DNA from: an uncultured Tenacibaculum sp.
Lineage (GTDB): Bacteria; Bacteroidota; Bacteroidia; Flavobacteriales; Flavobacteriaceae
Direction: 5' to 3'
Assembly: GCA_947504185.1 (NCBI GenBank)
Contig: CANNGJ010000013.1
Span: forward strand, 22,242-86,241
DNA length: 64,000 nucleotides
The position numbers and the translations under genes were made by a program. Numbering within the stretch: the stretch's first letter is position 1; every line of letters begins with the position of its first letter. A model generated the notes under the pieces. The model saw only the letters and a list, made by a program, of their open reading frames with translations, ran no database searches and was not told the DNA's origin. Of this stretch, positions 9,781-18,794 are shown in pieces.

Positions 9781-12700
9781 ATGACTTCAAAAAAAATACT
9801 TATTGTAATTGCTATAATTACAAGTAATTTTCTGCTGGCTCAAAATAATTTAATTCGTAAACCAGCTATTAGTCCAGATGCTACTCAAATGGCATTTTCT
9901 TATCATGGAGATATTTGGATCTATAATTTTACTACACAACAAACAAGCCGATTAACAATTCATAAAGGGTACGAGAGTAATCCAGTTTGGAATGCAAGCG
10001 GAACAGCTATAGCATTTTCATCTAACCGAAAGGGAAATGATAATGTGTTTACAACTTCTTTAAACGGAGGAGTTCCTAAGCAATTAACATATTATCCTAC
10101 TGCAAATACTCCAACAGATTGGACAAAAGGTGGAGAGATAATTTTTACAACAAGGAGAGTGTATCGCGGTCCAGAGTGGGACGCACAAATGTATAGTGTT
10201 AATGATAATGGAGGTACTCCTCAACGATTATTAACTGCTTATGGAGAGATGGCTTCGGTTTCGCCAAATGGTAAGTTTATTGCATTTACAAAAGGAGCTT
10301 GTCGTATTGCGCGTGAAGATTATTCTGGTTCTGCGCAACGTGATATTTGGATTTATAATACACAAACAAAGCAATATCATCAAATTACAACTAGTAGTAA
10401 AAATGATCATTCACCAATATGGGATGCTTCAGGTAATTTATATTATGTAGGAGCTAAAAGTGGAAGATACAATGTATATAAACAGGTAATTTCTTCGAAT
10501 GGAACTACTAATGGAACTGCTACTCAATTAACATCAGAGAAAAAAGATGGAGTGCGTTCTTATTCGGTAAGCGATAACGGAATTATTATTTATTTGACTG
10601 GAGTAAACTTATTTAAAGTTGAAAATGGGTCAAAACAAAAAATCAATTTAAATATTTCTTCTGACAATCGTTTTGAAGAAGAAGAGACAAAAACAGTTTC
10701 TAACGGAATTAGTAGTTATGCAGTTTCACCTGATGGAAAAAATATAGCTTTAGAAATTAACGGAGAGATATTTGTTAAGCAAAATAATAAAGAGAAAAAG
10801 CGCTCTAACAATGTAAGTAAGCATTCGTTTAGAGATCGTAATCCACAGTGGGTTGATAACAAAACTGTTGTTTTTTCTTCAGATAGAGATGGAGTTTATC
10901 AATTGTACAACGCAGTTTCAACAGATACATTAGTTGGTTTACACCGTAGTTTGAAAACAAAAGTTACGAAACTAACGAAGAGTAAAGAAGATGTTGAAGG
11001 TTCATTAGTGTCACCAAACGGAAAGAAAATCGCGTACCAAGTTGGTAGAGGAATTTTAATGGTTGCTGATTTAAAAGATGGGGAAATAGTAAACGCTAAA
11101 GAGTATTCTAATTCTTGGGCAGCTGCCGAAGGTGTGTCTTGGAGTCCAGATAGTAAATACTTAGCCTACTCTCAAGAAGATTTAAATTTTGATAGTGAGA
11201 TTTTTATTCAATCAATCAAGGATCCTTCAGTAAAAATGAATGTGTCAATGCATCCACGAAGCGATCGTAACCCTGTTTGGAGTGCTGATGGTAAAAAATT
11301 AGCTTTCTTATCTAACAGAAGTGGAATTAATTATGATGTTTGGATGGTTTGGTTAGAAAAATCTGATTGGGAAAAATCTAAAAGAGATCACGAAGAAGGC
11401 GCTTATTATCCAGAAAAGAAAGAGGAAAAGGAAGAAGGGAAAAAAACAGAAAAGAAAGACAAGAAAAAGAAGAAGAAAAAAGTTATAGTTAAAATAGATG
11501 AAGATAAAATCTATGATCGTTTAGTACAGGTTACTTCTTTACAAGATAATGAGTATAGTCCTGTGTTTAGTGCAGATAGTAAGTTTATTTATTTCTCAGC
11601 TACAAATCCAGCAAGTAAAAAAAGAAGTACTTATAAAGTAAAGTGGGATGGAAGCAAACCTAAAGCTATCAAAGGAGTTAGTGGAGCAAGAAGAATCTCA
11701 GAGAATAAAGGGAAAGTTTATTTTACTTCTAAAGGAAGCTTAAGTCAGTTAGATACAAAATCTGATAAAGTAACCAAATTACCTCATTCGGCAACCTATA
11801 CTAAAAATAGTAAGAAAGAATACGAGCAAATTTTTAACGAAGGTATAAGAGCATTAACAGCTGGTTTTTACGATCCAGAATTTCATGGGTATGATTGGAA
11901 TGCATTGGTTAAAAAGTATAAACCTTGGGTGTTGTCAGCAACCACGCATCAAGATTATTCATATATGTATAATTTGTTGTTAGGACAGTTAAATGCGAGT
12001 CATATGGGGTATCGCGGAACTGCACCTAAGACTATAGATGAAAAAATTGGATTATTAGGTTTAGATGTAATTAATGTTAAGGATGGGGTAAAAGTAAATT
12101 TTGTATTGCCAAATACAGTTGCTGATAAATCGAAAAGTAAATTAAATGTAGGAGATGTTATTACCGCTGTAAATGGAAATATAATTGATAAAAACACTAA
12201 CTTCTATAAACTGTTAAAGCAAACTCAAGGAAACGAAGTATTGTTAAGTCTAAAGAATGGAAAAGATGTTGTGATCCGTCCACAAAAATCAATTAGAAGT
12301 CAACAATATGAAGAATGGATAGATTCTCGAAAGAAATTAGTTGATGAATATTCAAATGGGCAATTGGGGTATATACATATCCAAGGAATGAATCAACCAA
12401 GTTTTGAGCGTTTTGAACGTGAATTAAAAGCAAGTGGATACGGTAAAAAAGGAATCGTAATCGATGTTCGCTATAACGGAGGAGGTTGGACTACCGATCG
12501 TTTAATGGCTGTTTTAAATGTAGATCAACATGCATATACGGTTCCTAGAGGTGCGACAAAAAGCTTGAAAAATCATAAAAAGTATAGTAAGAATTACCCG
12601 TTTAATGAACGTGCTATTTTATCAGTAAATACAAAGCCAGTAGTTGCTTTATGTAATGAGAATAGTTATTCAAATGCTGAAATTTTTTCACATGCATTTA

Positions 12701-12957
12701 AAAACTTAGGATTAGGTAAATTAGTTGGTCAACCTACCTTTGGAGCGGTAATTTCTACAGGTGGTAAAAGATTACAAAACGGATATATTCGTATGCCTTT
12801 TAGAGCTTGGTTTGTTAAAAAATCAGGAAAAAATATGGAAAATGATGCTCCAGCAGTACCAGATTATTTAGTTAAAAATGCTCCAGGATGGAAAGAAAGA
12901 GGTGAAGATGGACAACTTAAAAAAGCAGTTGAGGTATTGTTACAAGACATTAAATAA
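9781..12957 (+). CDS. Tricorn-type S41 peptidase with N-terminal beta-propellers
   Basis: The 1058-residue protein begins with a signal peptide ending near LLAQ (residue 20), so it acts in the periplasm or outside the cell. Residues about 25-530 hold WD40-like PD40 propeller blades (ISPDATQMAFSYHGDIW, WSPDSKYLAYS, WSADGKKLAFLSNRSG). A lysine/glutamate linker lies near 544-567. A PDZ domain (VGDVITAVNGNIID) follows near 770-840, then the S41 core (IVIDVRYNGGGW; nucleophile Ser in NSYSNAEIF near residue 963; GQPTFGAVISTGG). The architecture matches tricorn protease homologues, which degrade peptides. It follows trpA by 67 bases but is probably transcribed separately. Confidence 0.93.
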   Translation: MTSKKILIVIAIITSNFLLAQNNLIRKPAISPDATQMAFSYHGDIWIYNFTTQQTSRLTIHKGYESNPVWNASGTAIAFSSNRKGNDNVFTTSLNGGVPKQLTYYPTANTPTDWTKGGEIIFTTRRVYRGPEWDAQMYSVNDNGGTPQRLLTAYGEMASVSPNGKFIAFTKGACRIAREDYSGSAQRDIWIYNTQTKQYHQITTSSKNDHSPIWDASGNLYYVGAKSGRYNVYKQVISSNGTTNGTATQLTSEKKDGVRSYSVSDNGIIIYLTGVNLFKVENGSKQKINLNISSDNRFEEEETKTVSNGISSYAVSPDGKNIALEINGEIFVKQNNKEKKRSNNVSKHSFRDRNPQWVDNKTVVFSSDRDGVYQLYNAVSTDTLVGLHRSLKTKVTKLTKSKEDVEGSLVSPNGKKIAYQVGRGILMVADLKDGEIVNAKEYSNSWAAAEGVSWSPDSKYLAYSQEDLNFDSEIFIQSIKDPSVKMNVSMHPRSDRNPVWSADGKKLAFLSNRSGINYDVWMVWLEKSDWEKSKRDHEEGAYYPEKKEEKEEGKKTEKKDKKKKKKKVIVKIDEDKIYDRLVQVTSLQDNEYSPVFSADSKFIYFSATNPASKKRSTYKVKWDGSKPKAIKGVSGARRISENKGKVYFTSKGSLSQLDTKSDKVTKLPHSATYTKNSKKEYEQIFNEGIRALTAGFYDPEFHGYDWNALVKKYKPWVLSATTHQDYSYMYNLLLGQLNASHMGYRGTAPKTIDEKIGLLGLDVINVKDGVKVNFVLPNTVADKSKSKLNVGDVITAVNGNIIDKNTNFYKLLKQTQGNEVLLSLKNGKDVVIRPQKSIRSQQYEEWIDSRKKLVDEYSNGQLGYIHIQGMNQPSFERFERELKASGYGKKGIVIDVRYNGGGWTTDRLMAVLNVDQHAYTVPRGATKSLKNHKKYSKNYPFNERAILSVNTKPVVALCNENSYSNAEIFSHAFKNLGLGKLVGQPTFGAVISTGGKRLQNGYIRMPFRAWFVKKSGKNMENDAPAVPDYLVKNAPGWKERGEDGQLKKAVEVLLQDIK

Positions 12958-12976
12958 TAGTTAAGTTTATATAATT

Positions 12977-13008
12977 AAAAAGCGAAGATTTTAAAATCTT
13001 CGCTTTTT
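12977..13008 (+). terminator. Intrinsic terminator after the tricorn-type gene
   Basis: AAAAGCGAAGATTTT / AAAATCTTCGCTTTT forms a near-perfect stem followed by T residues, 20 bases after the stop codon. Confidence 0.88.
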
Positions 13009-13015
13009 TTATTTT

Positions 13016-13023
13016 TACTTTTG
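13016..13023 (+). promoter_or_regulatory. TACTTTTG -7 element directly before recQ
   Basis: A full TAnnTTTG match ends four bases before the recQ ATG at 13028. No clear TTG -33 element is present at the usual spacing. If active, the recQ transcript would be leaderless. Confidence 0.5.
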
Positions 13024-13027
13024 TCAC

Positions 13028-15142
13028 ATGATGCAGATTACTGAAAAAGACTTACTAGGAAAACTAAAAATTAATTTCGGATATGATAGTTTTCGATTAG
13101 AACAAAAATCAATTATTGAAAATATTTTAGCTAAAAAAGATACCTTGGTTATTATGCCAACAGGTGGAGGTAAATCTATTTGTTTTCAGCTACCATCATT
13201 ATTTTTTGAAGGAATTACCTTGGTTATTTCTCCGTTGATTGCATTAATGAAAGATCAGGTTGATAGTTTAAAAGCAAACGGAATTCCATCAACATATTAT
13301 AACAGTAGTCAATCATCTGACGAACAGCAGCAAGTCTTTGATGCGATAGCAAATAAATCGATTAAGTTATTATATGTTGCTCCAGAGAGTTTGCCATTGC
13401 TTCAAAATATTTTAAATCAGAATTATATAAGTTGTGTTGCAATTGATGAAGCACATTGTATTTCTTCTTGGGGCCATGATTTTCGACCATCATACAAGCA
13501 ATTAGCTTTCTTAAAAAAGACGTTGCCAGAAACACCAATAGTAGCTTTAACTGCGACTGCTGATAAAGCTACGCAAGAAGATATTCTAGAGCAATTAGCA
13601 ATTCCGAATGCAACACGATTTTTGAGTTCTTTTAATAGAGAAAATATCGCTTTAGAGGTTCGTCCTGCAAACGACAGAGTAAAACAGATTATAAAGTTTA
13701 TTAATAAAAGACCTAACGATTCTGGAATTGTGTATTGTTTAAGTAGAAAAGCAACTGAGCAATTAGCAAGCAAATTAAAACAAAACGGAATAGATGCTAA
13801 ATCGTATCATGCTGGTTTAACTTTTGATGAACGTGCAAAAACACAGGAAGATTTTATTAAAGATGAGACGCAAATTATTTGCGCAACTATTGCCTTTGGT
13901 ATGGGAATCGATAAATCGAATGTACGTTGGGTGATTCATTATAATATGCCTAAAAATATTGAGGGATATTATCAGGAAATTGGTCGTGCGGGTCGTGACG
14001 GATTACCATCGCAAGCATTATTGTTTCACAGTTATGCAGATGTAATTCAGTTACGTCAGTTTATTGCAAATACTGGAAATAGAGAAGTGCAAGAAGCGAA
14101 GTTAGATAGAATGAAGCAGTTTTCTGAAGCTACAGTTTGTAGACGAAAAATACTGTTAAGTTACTTTGGTGAGTTGATTGAAGAAAATTGTGGTAATTGT
14201 GATGTTTGTGATAATCCACCAAAGTTTTTCGACGGAACTGTGATTGCTCAAAAAGCATTATCTGCTATTTATCGTTTACAACAAAAAGAAGCGATGGGTA
14301 CTGTTATTGATGTGATTAGAGGTGCTAAAAATGCTGCAGTTTATGATAAAAATTATCAAACTTTAAAAACATACGGAGTTGGAAGTGATACTTCATGGCA
14401 ACATTGGCAGCATTATATTATTCAGTTAATCAATCAAGGATATTGCCAAATAGCTTTTCATTTAAATAATACATTACAGTTAACTGACTTCTCTAAAAAA
14501 GTATTGTTTGATGGTGAAAAAGTTGAACTAACAACACCTACTGAAATTAAAAAAGAAGTTAAGATTGCTGCTAAAGAGAAAAAGGTGAAAACGAAAGCAG
14601 CAGCAAAAGATACCCTGTTTGAACGTTTACGTAAATTACGTTATCGTATTGCCCAAGAAGAAGATATTGCAGCATATTTAGTTTTTAGTGATGCAACTCT
14701 TAAAGAGTTAGAAAATGAGCGTCCGCAAACAGATAATGATTTTTTAGCGATTAGTGGAGTAGGGCAGCGTAAGTTAGAAGTATATGGAGGTGAATTTATG
14801 GAAGAGATAAAAACCTTTATTAACGAAAAAAAGCGAGGAAGAAAAGATACTACTTTAGAAACCTTTCAATTATATAAAGAAGATTTTACAATTGATGAAA
14901 TTGCTGATAAGCGAAATTTAAAAGCACAAACAATTTTTTCGCATTTATCTAAATTATATTTAGAAGGAAAAGACGTGAGTTTAGATGAGTTTATTGAAGC
15001 TGATACTTTAAAGTTAGTCGCAAATGCTAAAAAAGTATTAAAGAATGAATCAACATTAAAACCTTATTTTGAGTTTCTAGGAGAGAAGGTTCCGTATGAG
15101 CAAATAAGAATTGGATTGACTATTCTACAGAAGAAAAGATAA
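13028..15142 (+). CDS. recQ: ATP-dependent DNA helicase RecQ
   Basis: The 704-residue superfamily 2 helicase unwinds DNA 3'-5' during recombination and fork repair. Walker A is MPTGGGKSICFQLP near residue 43, the DEAH box AIDEAHCISSWGHDFRPSY near 139, and motif VI QEIGRAGRDG near 320. A zinc-binding Cys set (CRRKIL, CGNCDVC) lies near 376-400, then the RQC winged helix, a Lys-rich linker near 510-530, and an HRDC domain near 535-600 (FLAISGVGQRKLEVYG). A further helix-turn-helix-like C-terminus follows, as is common in Bacteroidota RecQ. A second ATG sits one codon in. Confidence 0.96.
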   Translation: MMQITEKDLLGKLKINFGYDSFRLEQKSIIENILAKKDTLVIMPTGGGKSICFQLPSLFFEGITLVISPLIALMKDQVDSLKANGIPSTYYNSSQSSDEQQQVFDAIANKSIKLLYVAPESLPLLQNILNQNYISCVAIDEAHCISSWGHDFRPSYKQLAFLKKTLPETPIVALTATADKATQEDILEQLAIPNATRFLSSFNRENIALEVRPANDRVKQIIKFINKRPNDSGIVYCLSRKATEQLASKLKQNGIDAKSYHAGLTFDERAKTQEDFIKDETQIICATIAFGMGIDKSNVRWVIHYNMPKNIEGYYQEIGRAGRDGLPSQALLFHSYADVIQLRQFIANTGNREVQEAKLDRMKQFSEATVCRRKILLSYFGELIEENCGNCDVCDNPPKFFDGTVIAQKALSAIYRLQQKEAMGTVIDVIRGAKNAAVYDKNYQTLKTYGVGSDTSWQHWQHYIIQLINQGYCQIAFHLNNTLQLTDFSKKVLFDGEKVELTTPTEIKKEVKIAAKEKKVKTKAAAKDTLFERLRKLRYRIAQEEDIAAYLVFSDATLKELENERPQTDNDFLAISGVGQRKLEVYGGEFMEEIKTFINEKKRGRKDTTLETFQLYKEDFTIDEIADKRNLKAQTIFSHLSKLYLEGKDVSLDEFIEADTLKLVANAKKVLKNESTLKPYFEFLGEKVPYEQIRIGLTILQKKR

Positions 15143-15172
15143 AAATAGGCTGCCTTTTTAAGCAGCCTATTT
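15143..15172. terminator. Bidirectional terminator between recQ and the convergent membrane gene
   Basis: AAATAGGCTGC / GCAGCCTATTT forms an 11-pair stem with a short loop. Flanking A and T tracts allow use from both strands. Confidence 0.82.
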
Positions 15173-15178
15173 CATAAT

Positions 15179-15796
15179 TTATTTTTTTAATTCTTCCATT
15201 TCTTTGATAATACTGTCTAATTTAGAAATATGAGTTCCATATAATATTTTAGTTGAAATTGTGTAAACGATTATTCCAATAACAGAAACTATAAGAGCTA
15301 CGATAAAACCGATTCCTATAACCTCTATAAAAGAAGTATCAGAAGAAATAAACTTTGATAAAAAGCTTTTTTCTTTAATACTAAATGCAAGTGCGAAAAT
15401 TGATAAAACAGCTAATGGTATTGCAAATATAAATAGCTTTTTTGAGGCTTTTATAACAGTATTTATCACAGTTTTATATTCTTTTAAATATGTTAAGTTA
15501 TCGGATTTTACATCAATATTATTAAACTGACTTAATAATCTCGTATTAAAAAAGTACAAGCATAAGATTAAAAAGGCACCGTAAAATCCTATGATCGCTT
15601 CAGAGAAAAGAGTCATTCCAACAGCAACTAAAATAGCCATAGGAATCAATCCTTTATTATCTGTCTCGTAGGTTCTTTTTATTTTGTTAATTAATGATTG
15701 AGATTTTTGATTGTATAAATTATTTATTTTCGGAGCTATTAACGATTGCTCGTCAATAAAAGCTTCATTCCATATTTTTTCAATTGATTTTTCCAT
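15179..15796 (-). CDS. Membrane protein encoded with an ECF sigma factor; possible anti-sigma
   Basis: The 205-residue protein has a soluble N-terminus of about 45 residues, then four hydrophobic segments in two pairs (about 50-85 and 120-185), and a charged C-terminus (SKLDSIIKEMEELKK). No enzyme motif is seen and the family is not recognised. Its first 17 bases overlap the end of the sigma factor gene, so the two are translationally linked. By analogy with many ECF loci it may bind or control the sigma factor, but there is no recognisable zinc anti-sigma motif. Confidence 0.75.
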   Translation of the reverse strand: MEKSIEKIWNEAFIDEQSLIAPKINNLYNQKSQSLINKIKRTYETDNKGLIPMAILVAVGMTLFSEAIIGFYGAFLILCLYFFNTRLLSQFNNIDVKSDNLTYLKEYKTVINTVIKASKKLFIFAIPLAVLSIFALAFSIKEKSFLSKFISSDTSFIEVIGIGFIVALIVSVIGIIVYTISTKILYGTHISKLDSIIKEMEELKK

Positions 15797-16262
15797 CTAA
15801 TAATATTTTTAATTGTTTTTTAACTCTGTTAATTCGTACCGCAATATTGTTAGCACTGGTTCCAATAATTGTGGCAATTTCTTTGTGCGGATTTTCTTCT
15901 AAATGCAATAAAATTATCGCTCTGTCGACTTCAGATAATTTTTTAATAGCATCATACAATAAGTTTAAACTCTCATCTTTAAAAGCAGTGTTTTTTTCAG
16001 ATTGTTCATGAAGAATTTCGACGTTATTACCTCTTCTTTTTTTCTTTTTAGAAAGCGTTAAACAAATGTTTAAGGTAATTCGATAAATCCAAGTACTCCA
16101 TTTCGATTTATTTTGAAAAGCATCTCTACTTTTCCAAATTTGTAAACAAGCCTCTTGATAAAAATCTTCAAAATCTTCTTGAGAATCAGTATATGCTCTG
16201 CATATTTTAATAATAATACCTGCATGCGGTAGTATTGATGATGTGTAAAAATCGTTACTCAA
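15780..16262 (-). CDS. ECF-type RNA polymerase sigma factor
   Basis: The 160-residue protein has sigma region 2 (DFEDFYQEACLQIWKSRDAF, then KWSTWIYRITLNICLTLSKKKKR) and region 4 with a helix-turn-helix (LSEVDRAIILLHLEENPHKEIATIIGTSANNIAVRINRVKKQLK). There is no sigma 1 or 3 region, so it belongs to the ECF group. The start appears to be TTG at 16262-16260, since no suitable ATG lies nearby. It overlaps the membrane protein gene downstream, a likely regulatory partner. Targets are not predictable. Confidence 0.9.
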   Translation of the reverse strand: MSNDFYTSSILPHAGIIIKICRAYTDSQEDFEDFYQEACLQIWKSRDAFQNKSKWSTWIYRITLNICLTLSKKKKRRGNNVEILHEQSEKNTAFKDESLNLLYDAIKKLSEVDRAIILLHLEENPHKEIATIIGTSANNIAVRINRVKKQLKILLDGKIN

Positions 16263-16336
16263 AATTGTTTTTTATTGATTAGTAATCGCAGAGTTAAATA
16301 TATTACAAGGAAATTTAAAAAAATGTATTATTTTAT

Positions 16337-16378
16337 TTTCAATAATTATTGAAAGTTTTAAAAGATGTTGTATATTTG
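16337..16378 (+). promoter_or_regulatory. Promoter and palindromic operator of the GbsR/MarR-like gene
   Basis: TTG at 16349-16351 and TATATTTG at 16371-16378, spaced by 19 bases, make a full flavobacterial promoter. The -33 element lies inside a perfect palindrome, TTTCAATAATTATTGAAA (16337-16354). The half-site and its flank, AATTATTGAAAGTTTTAAA, recur exactly upstream of the next operon, so this is probably the regulator's own binding site (autoregulation). Confidence 0.75.
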
Positions 16379-16382
16379 TTGC

Positions 16383-16886
16383 ATGAAATTAGATGAGGCA
16401 AAGATAAAATACATTCAAACCTGGGGAAGTTTAGCAACAAGTTGGGGCATTAATAAAACGATGGCGCAAGTACATGCTTTGTTATTAGTTTCTACAAAAC
16501 CACTTTCTGCCGAAGATATTATGGAGACTTTACAAATTTCTCGTGGTAATGTTAATATGAATGTTAGAGCTTTAATTGATTGGGGAATTGTTAATAAAGA
16601 GTTTGTAATTGGAGAGCGTAAAGAATTTTTTTCTGCAGGAAAAGATATTTGGGAACTCTTTAAACAAATTACTAAAGAGCGTAAGAAGAGAGAGATAGAG
16701 CCAGTTATTAAAATTTTGGATGAGTTACAATTAATAGATGATAATTCTGAAGAGGCACAACAATTTAAAAAGGTTTTGGGAGATTTATCTTCTGTTACAA
16801 ATACTGTAAACGGAATTTTAGATAAAGCCATAAAAGCGGATGAACATTGGTTATTATCAAACTTTACAAAAGTTATTAAGAAGTAA
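16383..16886 (+). CDS. GbsR/MarR-family transcriptional regulator
   Basis: The 167-residue protein has a winged helix-turn-helix: LSAEDIMETLQISRGNVNMNVRALIDWGIV, with the wing near GERKEFFSAG. A C-terminal helical part probably serves dimerisation. This is the pattern of GbsR-type MarR relatives. An ATG six codons upstream lies across the promoter, so the start at 16383 (MKLDEAKIK) is preferred. The -7 element ends four bases earlier, implying a leaderless message. It precedes an operon with a near-identical palindrome in front, so the regulator probably controls both. Confidence 0.88.
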   Translation: MKLDEAKIKYIQTWGSLATSWGINKTMAQVHALLLVSTKPLSAEDIMETLQISRGNVNMNVRALIDWGIVNKEFVIGERKEFFSAGKDIWELFKQITKERKKREIEPVIKILDELQLIDDNSEEAQQFKKVLGDLSSVTNTVNGILDKAIKADEHWLLSNFTKVIKK

Positions 16887-16900
16887 AAAAATTTGAACAC

Positions 16901-16926
16901 AAACTTTCAAAAATTATTGAAAGTTT
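16901..16926. promoter_or_regulatory. Second palindromic operator, upstream of the DUF2071 operon
   Basis: Arms AAACTTTCAA (16901-16910) and TTGAAAGTTT (16917-16926) are perfectly complementary around a six-base centre. Nineteen bases (AATTATTGAAAGTTTTAAA) are identical to the site at the regulator promoter. It lies between the regulator stop codon and the operon start at 16938. No clean TAnnTTTG is seen at the right spacing, so the operon promoter is uncertain. Confidence 0.7.
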
Positions 16927-16937
16927 TAAATTAATAT

Positions 16938-17312
16938 ATGAAACTGAATAAAATAGTAATTTATATAATCTCATTAGTCTGGTTTATCAATGGATTTTTT
17001 TGTAAAATATTAAACCTTGCTCCAAGACATCAAGAAATTGTTGCTAGAATTTTAAATGAAGAATATTCTAGAGAAATTACAATAATAATTGGAGTTTTAG
17101 AAGTGTTTATGATAATTTGGATTTTATCAGGTTTTAAATCAAGACTGAATAGCATTACACAGATATCAATTATAATTACAATGAATATTATTGAATTCTT
17201 TTTGGCAAAAGACTTATTAATGTGGGGTAAACTAAATATAATTTTCGCTTTTCTTTTTGTAGCAATTATATATTATAATGAATTTGTAATTAAGAATAAA
17301 AACTATGTTTAA
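16938..17312 (+). CDS. DoxX-like small membrane protein
   Basis: The 124-residue protein has four hydrophobic segments, the first at residues 5-22. The early motif VWFINGFFCKILNLAPRHQEIVARIL, followed by a segment like IIIGVLEVFMIIWILSG, fits DoxX-like (DoxX_3 type) membrane proteins. Their biochemical function is unclear. It is the first gene of a compact five-gene operon and overlaps the next gene by eight bases. Confidence 0.75.
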   Translation: MKLNKIVIYIISLVWFINGFFCKILNLAPRHQEIVARILNEEYSREITIIIGVLEVFMIIWILSGFKSRLNSITQISIIITMNIIEFFLAKDLLMWGKLNIIFAFLFVAIIYYNEFVIKNKNYV

Positions 17313-18042
17313 TAAAATAAAAAATCATCCATTTGCAGTTGAAGCTTTCTTTGAGAGTTCTATAGTGTTCACGTTTGCAGTTCCTAAAGAACAATTAGAA
17401 CCTTTAATTCCTGAACGTTTAACATTAGATACTTTTCAAGATAAATGGGCTTTTATAGCGATTGCAATGGTGCAAACAAAAGATTTAAAACCAAAAGGCT
17501 TTCCTAAATTTATGGGAAATGATTTTTTCTTAATTGGTTATAGAGTATTTGTTCGTTATACAAATAATAAAGGTAAAAGATTAAGAGGATTGTATATTTT
17601 AAAGTCAGAAACTGATAGTAATAAAATGACTTTTAGAGGAAATATCTTCACACATTATAATTATAAAACTACAGACATATCTATAAATAGAGAAGAAACT
17701 ACAATAGAAATATTCTCTAAAAAATCTAACTTTAATATTAAGGTAAATAAAACAGATGAAGAAATAGAGTTGCCAACAAATTCGCCTTTTATAAATTGGA
17801 AAGAAGCTAGAAAATTTGCTGGTCCTTTACCATTTACATTTACTTATAATAAAGAAACAAAGGAAGTTTTAATTATTGAAGGTGTTAGACAAAACTGGAA
17901 GCCAAAGCCTTTAAATGTTGAAGATTATCATTTTAATTTCTTAAATGAATTACAATTAAAAAATTATGTTTTAGCAAATAGTTTTATAATTGAAAACATT
18001 CCATATCAATGGAAAAAAGGGAAAATTGAATTATGGAAATAG
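17305..18042 (+). CDS. DUF2071 family protein, first copy
   Basis: The 245-residue soluble protein has the DUF2071 layout: an early segment around VPKEQLEPLIPERLTLDTF, then a central region (FFLIGYRVFVRYTNNKGKRLRGLYILKSET), then a beta-rich second half. DUF2071 is related to the acetoacetate decarboxylase-like fold; its activity is unknown. It overlaps both neighbours (8 and 10 bases), so the operon is tightly coupled. A second, diverged DUF2071 gene ends the same operon. Confidence 0.82.
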   Translation: MFNKIKNHPFAVEAFFESSIVFTFAVPKEQLEPLIPERLTLDTFQDKWAFIAIAMVQTKDLKPKGFPKFMGNDFFLIGYRVFVRYTNNKGKRLRGLYILKSETDSNKMTFRGNIFTHYNYKTTDISINREETTIEIFSKKSNFNIKVNKTDEEIELPTNSPFINWKEARKFAGPLPFTFTYNKETKEVLIIEGVRQNWKPKPLNVEDYHFNFLNELQLKNYVLANSFIIENIPYQWKKGKIELWK

Positions 18043-18788
18043 AAAGAAAAAAGTTTCAGGGAGTACTAAATATTTTAAGTTTTAATAGACATTTTTATGT
18101 AATAGGTTTACTCATTTTATTTTTAATCATTACCATTTGCTCATTCTTTAATGTATCAGATTTAATTATTTGGTTGATAATTGGTACATTTTTATACGGA
18201 TTTTTAATGCCTTTAATTGTTTCTGCCTATGTTTATGATTTTTCAGGATATTATAATTTTAATTGGCTAAATCAATTTAAAATTTCTGATTCAACAAAAA
18301 ACACTTTTGTAAATATAAATGCAGGTTTTGATGAAACAAGTTTTATTATAAAAGATAAGTTTCCGAAATCGGATTTAAAAGTTTTTGATTTCTACAATTC
18401 AGAAAAACATACTGAACCAGCAATAGTTAGAGCAAGAAAAGTAACTGTAGAATATCCTAAAACTAAGCAGATAAAATACAATCAAGTTCCTTTAAAGGAT
18501 AATTCTGTGGATATTATATTTTTATTATCGGCTGTACACGAAATAAGAAATAATGAGGAAAAAATTGAGCTTTTAAGCGAGTGTAAAAGAATTTGTAAAA
18601 CAAACGGAAAAGTAATTATGGTTGAACATTTAAGAGATACTTCAAATTTCTTTGCTTTCTCAATTGGATTTACTCATTTTTTCTCAAGTAAAGTTTGGCA
18701 AAATGTTTTTAAAAAAGCTGGTTTTTCATCTACTACAGAAACAAAATTTACACCTTTTATGTCAATTTTTAATACTATAAAAAATTAA
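18033..18788 (+). CDS. Membrane-anchored class I methyltransferase-like protein
   Basis: The 251-residue protein has two hydrophobic segments near residues 22-42 and 48-70. A Rossmann-type methyltransferase-like domain follows: PLKDNSVDIIFLLSAVHEIR resembles motifs II-III of Methyltransf_11/25 proteins and ICKTNGKVIMVEHLRD resembles post-I motifs. The usual Gly-rich SAM loop is replaced by KVFDFYNSEKHTEPAIVRARK, with no GxGxG. It may bind another ligand, use a degenerate SAM site or be inactive. It lies between the two DUF2071 genes, suggesting a shared substrate. Confidence 0.75.
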   Translation: MEIERKKFQGVLNILSFNRHFYVIGLLILFLIITICSFFNVSDLIIWLIIGTFLYGFLMPLIVSAYVYDFSGYYNFNWLNQFKISDSTKNTFVNINAGFDETSFIIKDKFPKSDLKVFDFYNSEKHTEPAIVRARKVTVEYPKTKQIKYNQVPLKDNSVDIIFLLSAVHEIRNNEEKIELLSECKRICKTNGKVIMVEHLRDTSNFFAFSIGFTHFFSSKVWQNVFKKAGFSSTTETKFTPFMSIFNTIKN

Positions 18789-18794
18789 AATTAA

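Noticed and set aside
11405..11490. Poly-Lys/Glu coding stretch in the tricorn-type gene as a possible frameshift site
   Set aside because: The frame continues on both sides with clear homology-type motifs; Lys-rich linkers are common in this family.
16365..16382. Upstream ATG for the GbsR/MarR-like regulator
   Set aside because: It overlaps the promoter -7 element, so it is unlikely to be part of the message.
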